6,276 bases of DNA from Sulfurimonas sp. (lineage in GTDB: Bacteria > Campylobacterota > Campylobacteria > Campylobacterales > Sulfurimonadaceae). The stretch is taken from positions 1 to 6,276 of the forward strand of contig JAFLJV010000192.1 in assembly GCA_022712845.1 (NCBI GenBank). Direction: 5' to 3'. The position numbers and the translations under genes are program-made. This document shows positions 6,135 through 6,276 of the stretch, piece by piece (position 1 is the stretch's first letter; every line of letters begins with the position of its first letter). Below the pieces are notes generated by a model. That model was given only the letters and a program-made list of their open reading frames with translations. It was not told the DNA's origin and ran no database searches.

Positions 6135-6276
6135 CTAAATCTATACCATACTTAGAAGCTGCATCTTCCAAAGTAATAGTTTTAGAATTTTTTCTTTCTT
6201 GAATAGTTTTATACATCTCCATATGTTCAACTAATTCTAAAGCCTCACTCATCTTCTCATACTCATCTTTTGAAAC
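6124..6276 (-). CDS. Antitoxin, Phd/YefM-like, C-terminal part; 5' end outside window
   Basis: Fifty C-terminal residues are visible, from VSKDEYEKM at the edge to GIDLDEL before the TAA at 6124-6126. The segment SKDEYEKMSEALELVEHME resembles the helix that ends the Phd/YefM DNA-binding domain. TITLEDAASKYGIDL resembles the short motif near the C-terminus of many such antitoxins, which wraps the toxin. The 11-nt overlap with the RelE/ParE-like toxin makes the antitoxin role very likely even though the DNA-binding N-terminus and the promoter/operator are not in the window. A RelB-type antitoxin remains a possible alternative. Confidence 0.78.
   Translation of the reverse strand, partial: VSKDEYEKMSEALELVEHMEMYKTIQERKNSKTITLEDAASKYGIDLDEL

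Overview
The window is AT-rich, compactly coded bacterial DNA. The gene style (short or overlapping junctions, A/T-ending codons, Lys/Asn/Ile/Phe-rich proteins) and the type of LeuA and envelope genes suggest a Campylobacterota (epsilonproteobacterial) chromosome, perhaps Sulfurimonas-like. That placement is an inference from composition and recognition, not from a database search.

Layout. (1) Positions 2-1447, + strand: the 3' six-sevenths of leuA, a long 'type 2' 2-isopropylmalate synthase, whose 5' end lies outside the window. (2) Positions 1448-1543: a short gap between convergent genes, almost filled by a compact nested inverted repeat (1468-1534). It consists of an outer stem enclosing two hairpins and looks like a REP/BIME-type doublet. 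(3) Positions 5777 down to 1544, - strand: a four-gene operon with overlapping junctions (8, 4 and 17 nt). In order of transcription it encodes two different FtsX/LolC-type ABC permeases, a LolD/MacB-type ATPase and a signal-peptide-bearing outer-membrane beta-barrel protein. (4) Positions 6276 down to 5838, - strand: a type II toxin-antitoxin pair, with a Phd/YefM-like antitoxin cut by the window edge and a complete RelE/ParE-like toxin. It lies 60 nt upstream of the transporter operon, on the same strand, with no visible terminator between them.

How the genes fit together. The operon appears to encode an inner-membrane ABC machine that works on the periplasmic side by mechanotransmission (LolCDE/MacB superfamily), paired with its own outer-membrane barrel. 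The heterodimeric permease pair recalls LolC/LolE, but no LolA/LolB, MacA or TolC gene is present in the window. The substrate cannot be read from the sequence. Coupling of the barrel to the transporter is the most interesting feature here. leuA (leucine biosynthesis) and the toxin-antitoxin pair seem functionally unrelated to it.

Two start or extent decisions matter. leuA is open to the left edge, so an ATG at 431 is internal. The second permease probably starts at the ATG at 4567, not at the TTG at 4591. There is no gene-free stretch longer than 100 bases, and I saw no tRNA, rRNA, CRISPR array or insertion sequence.
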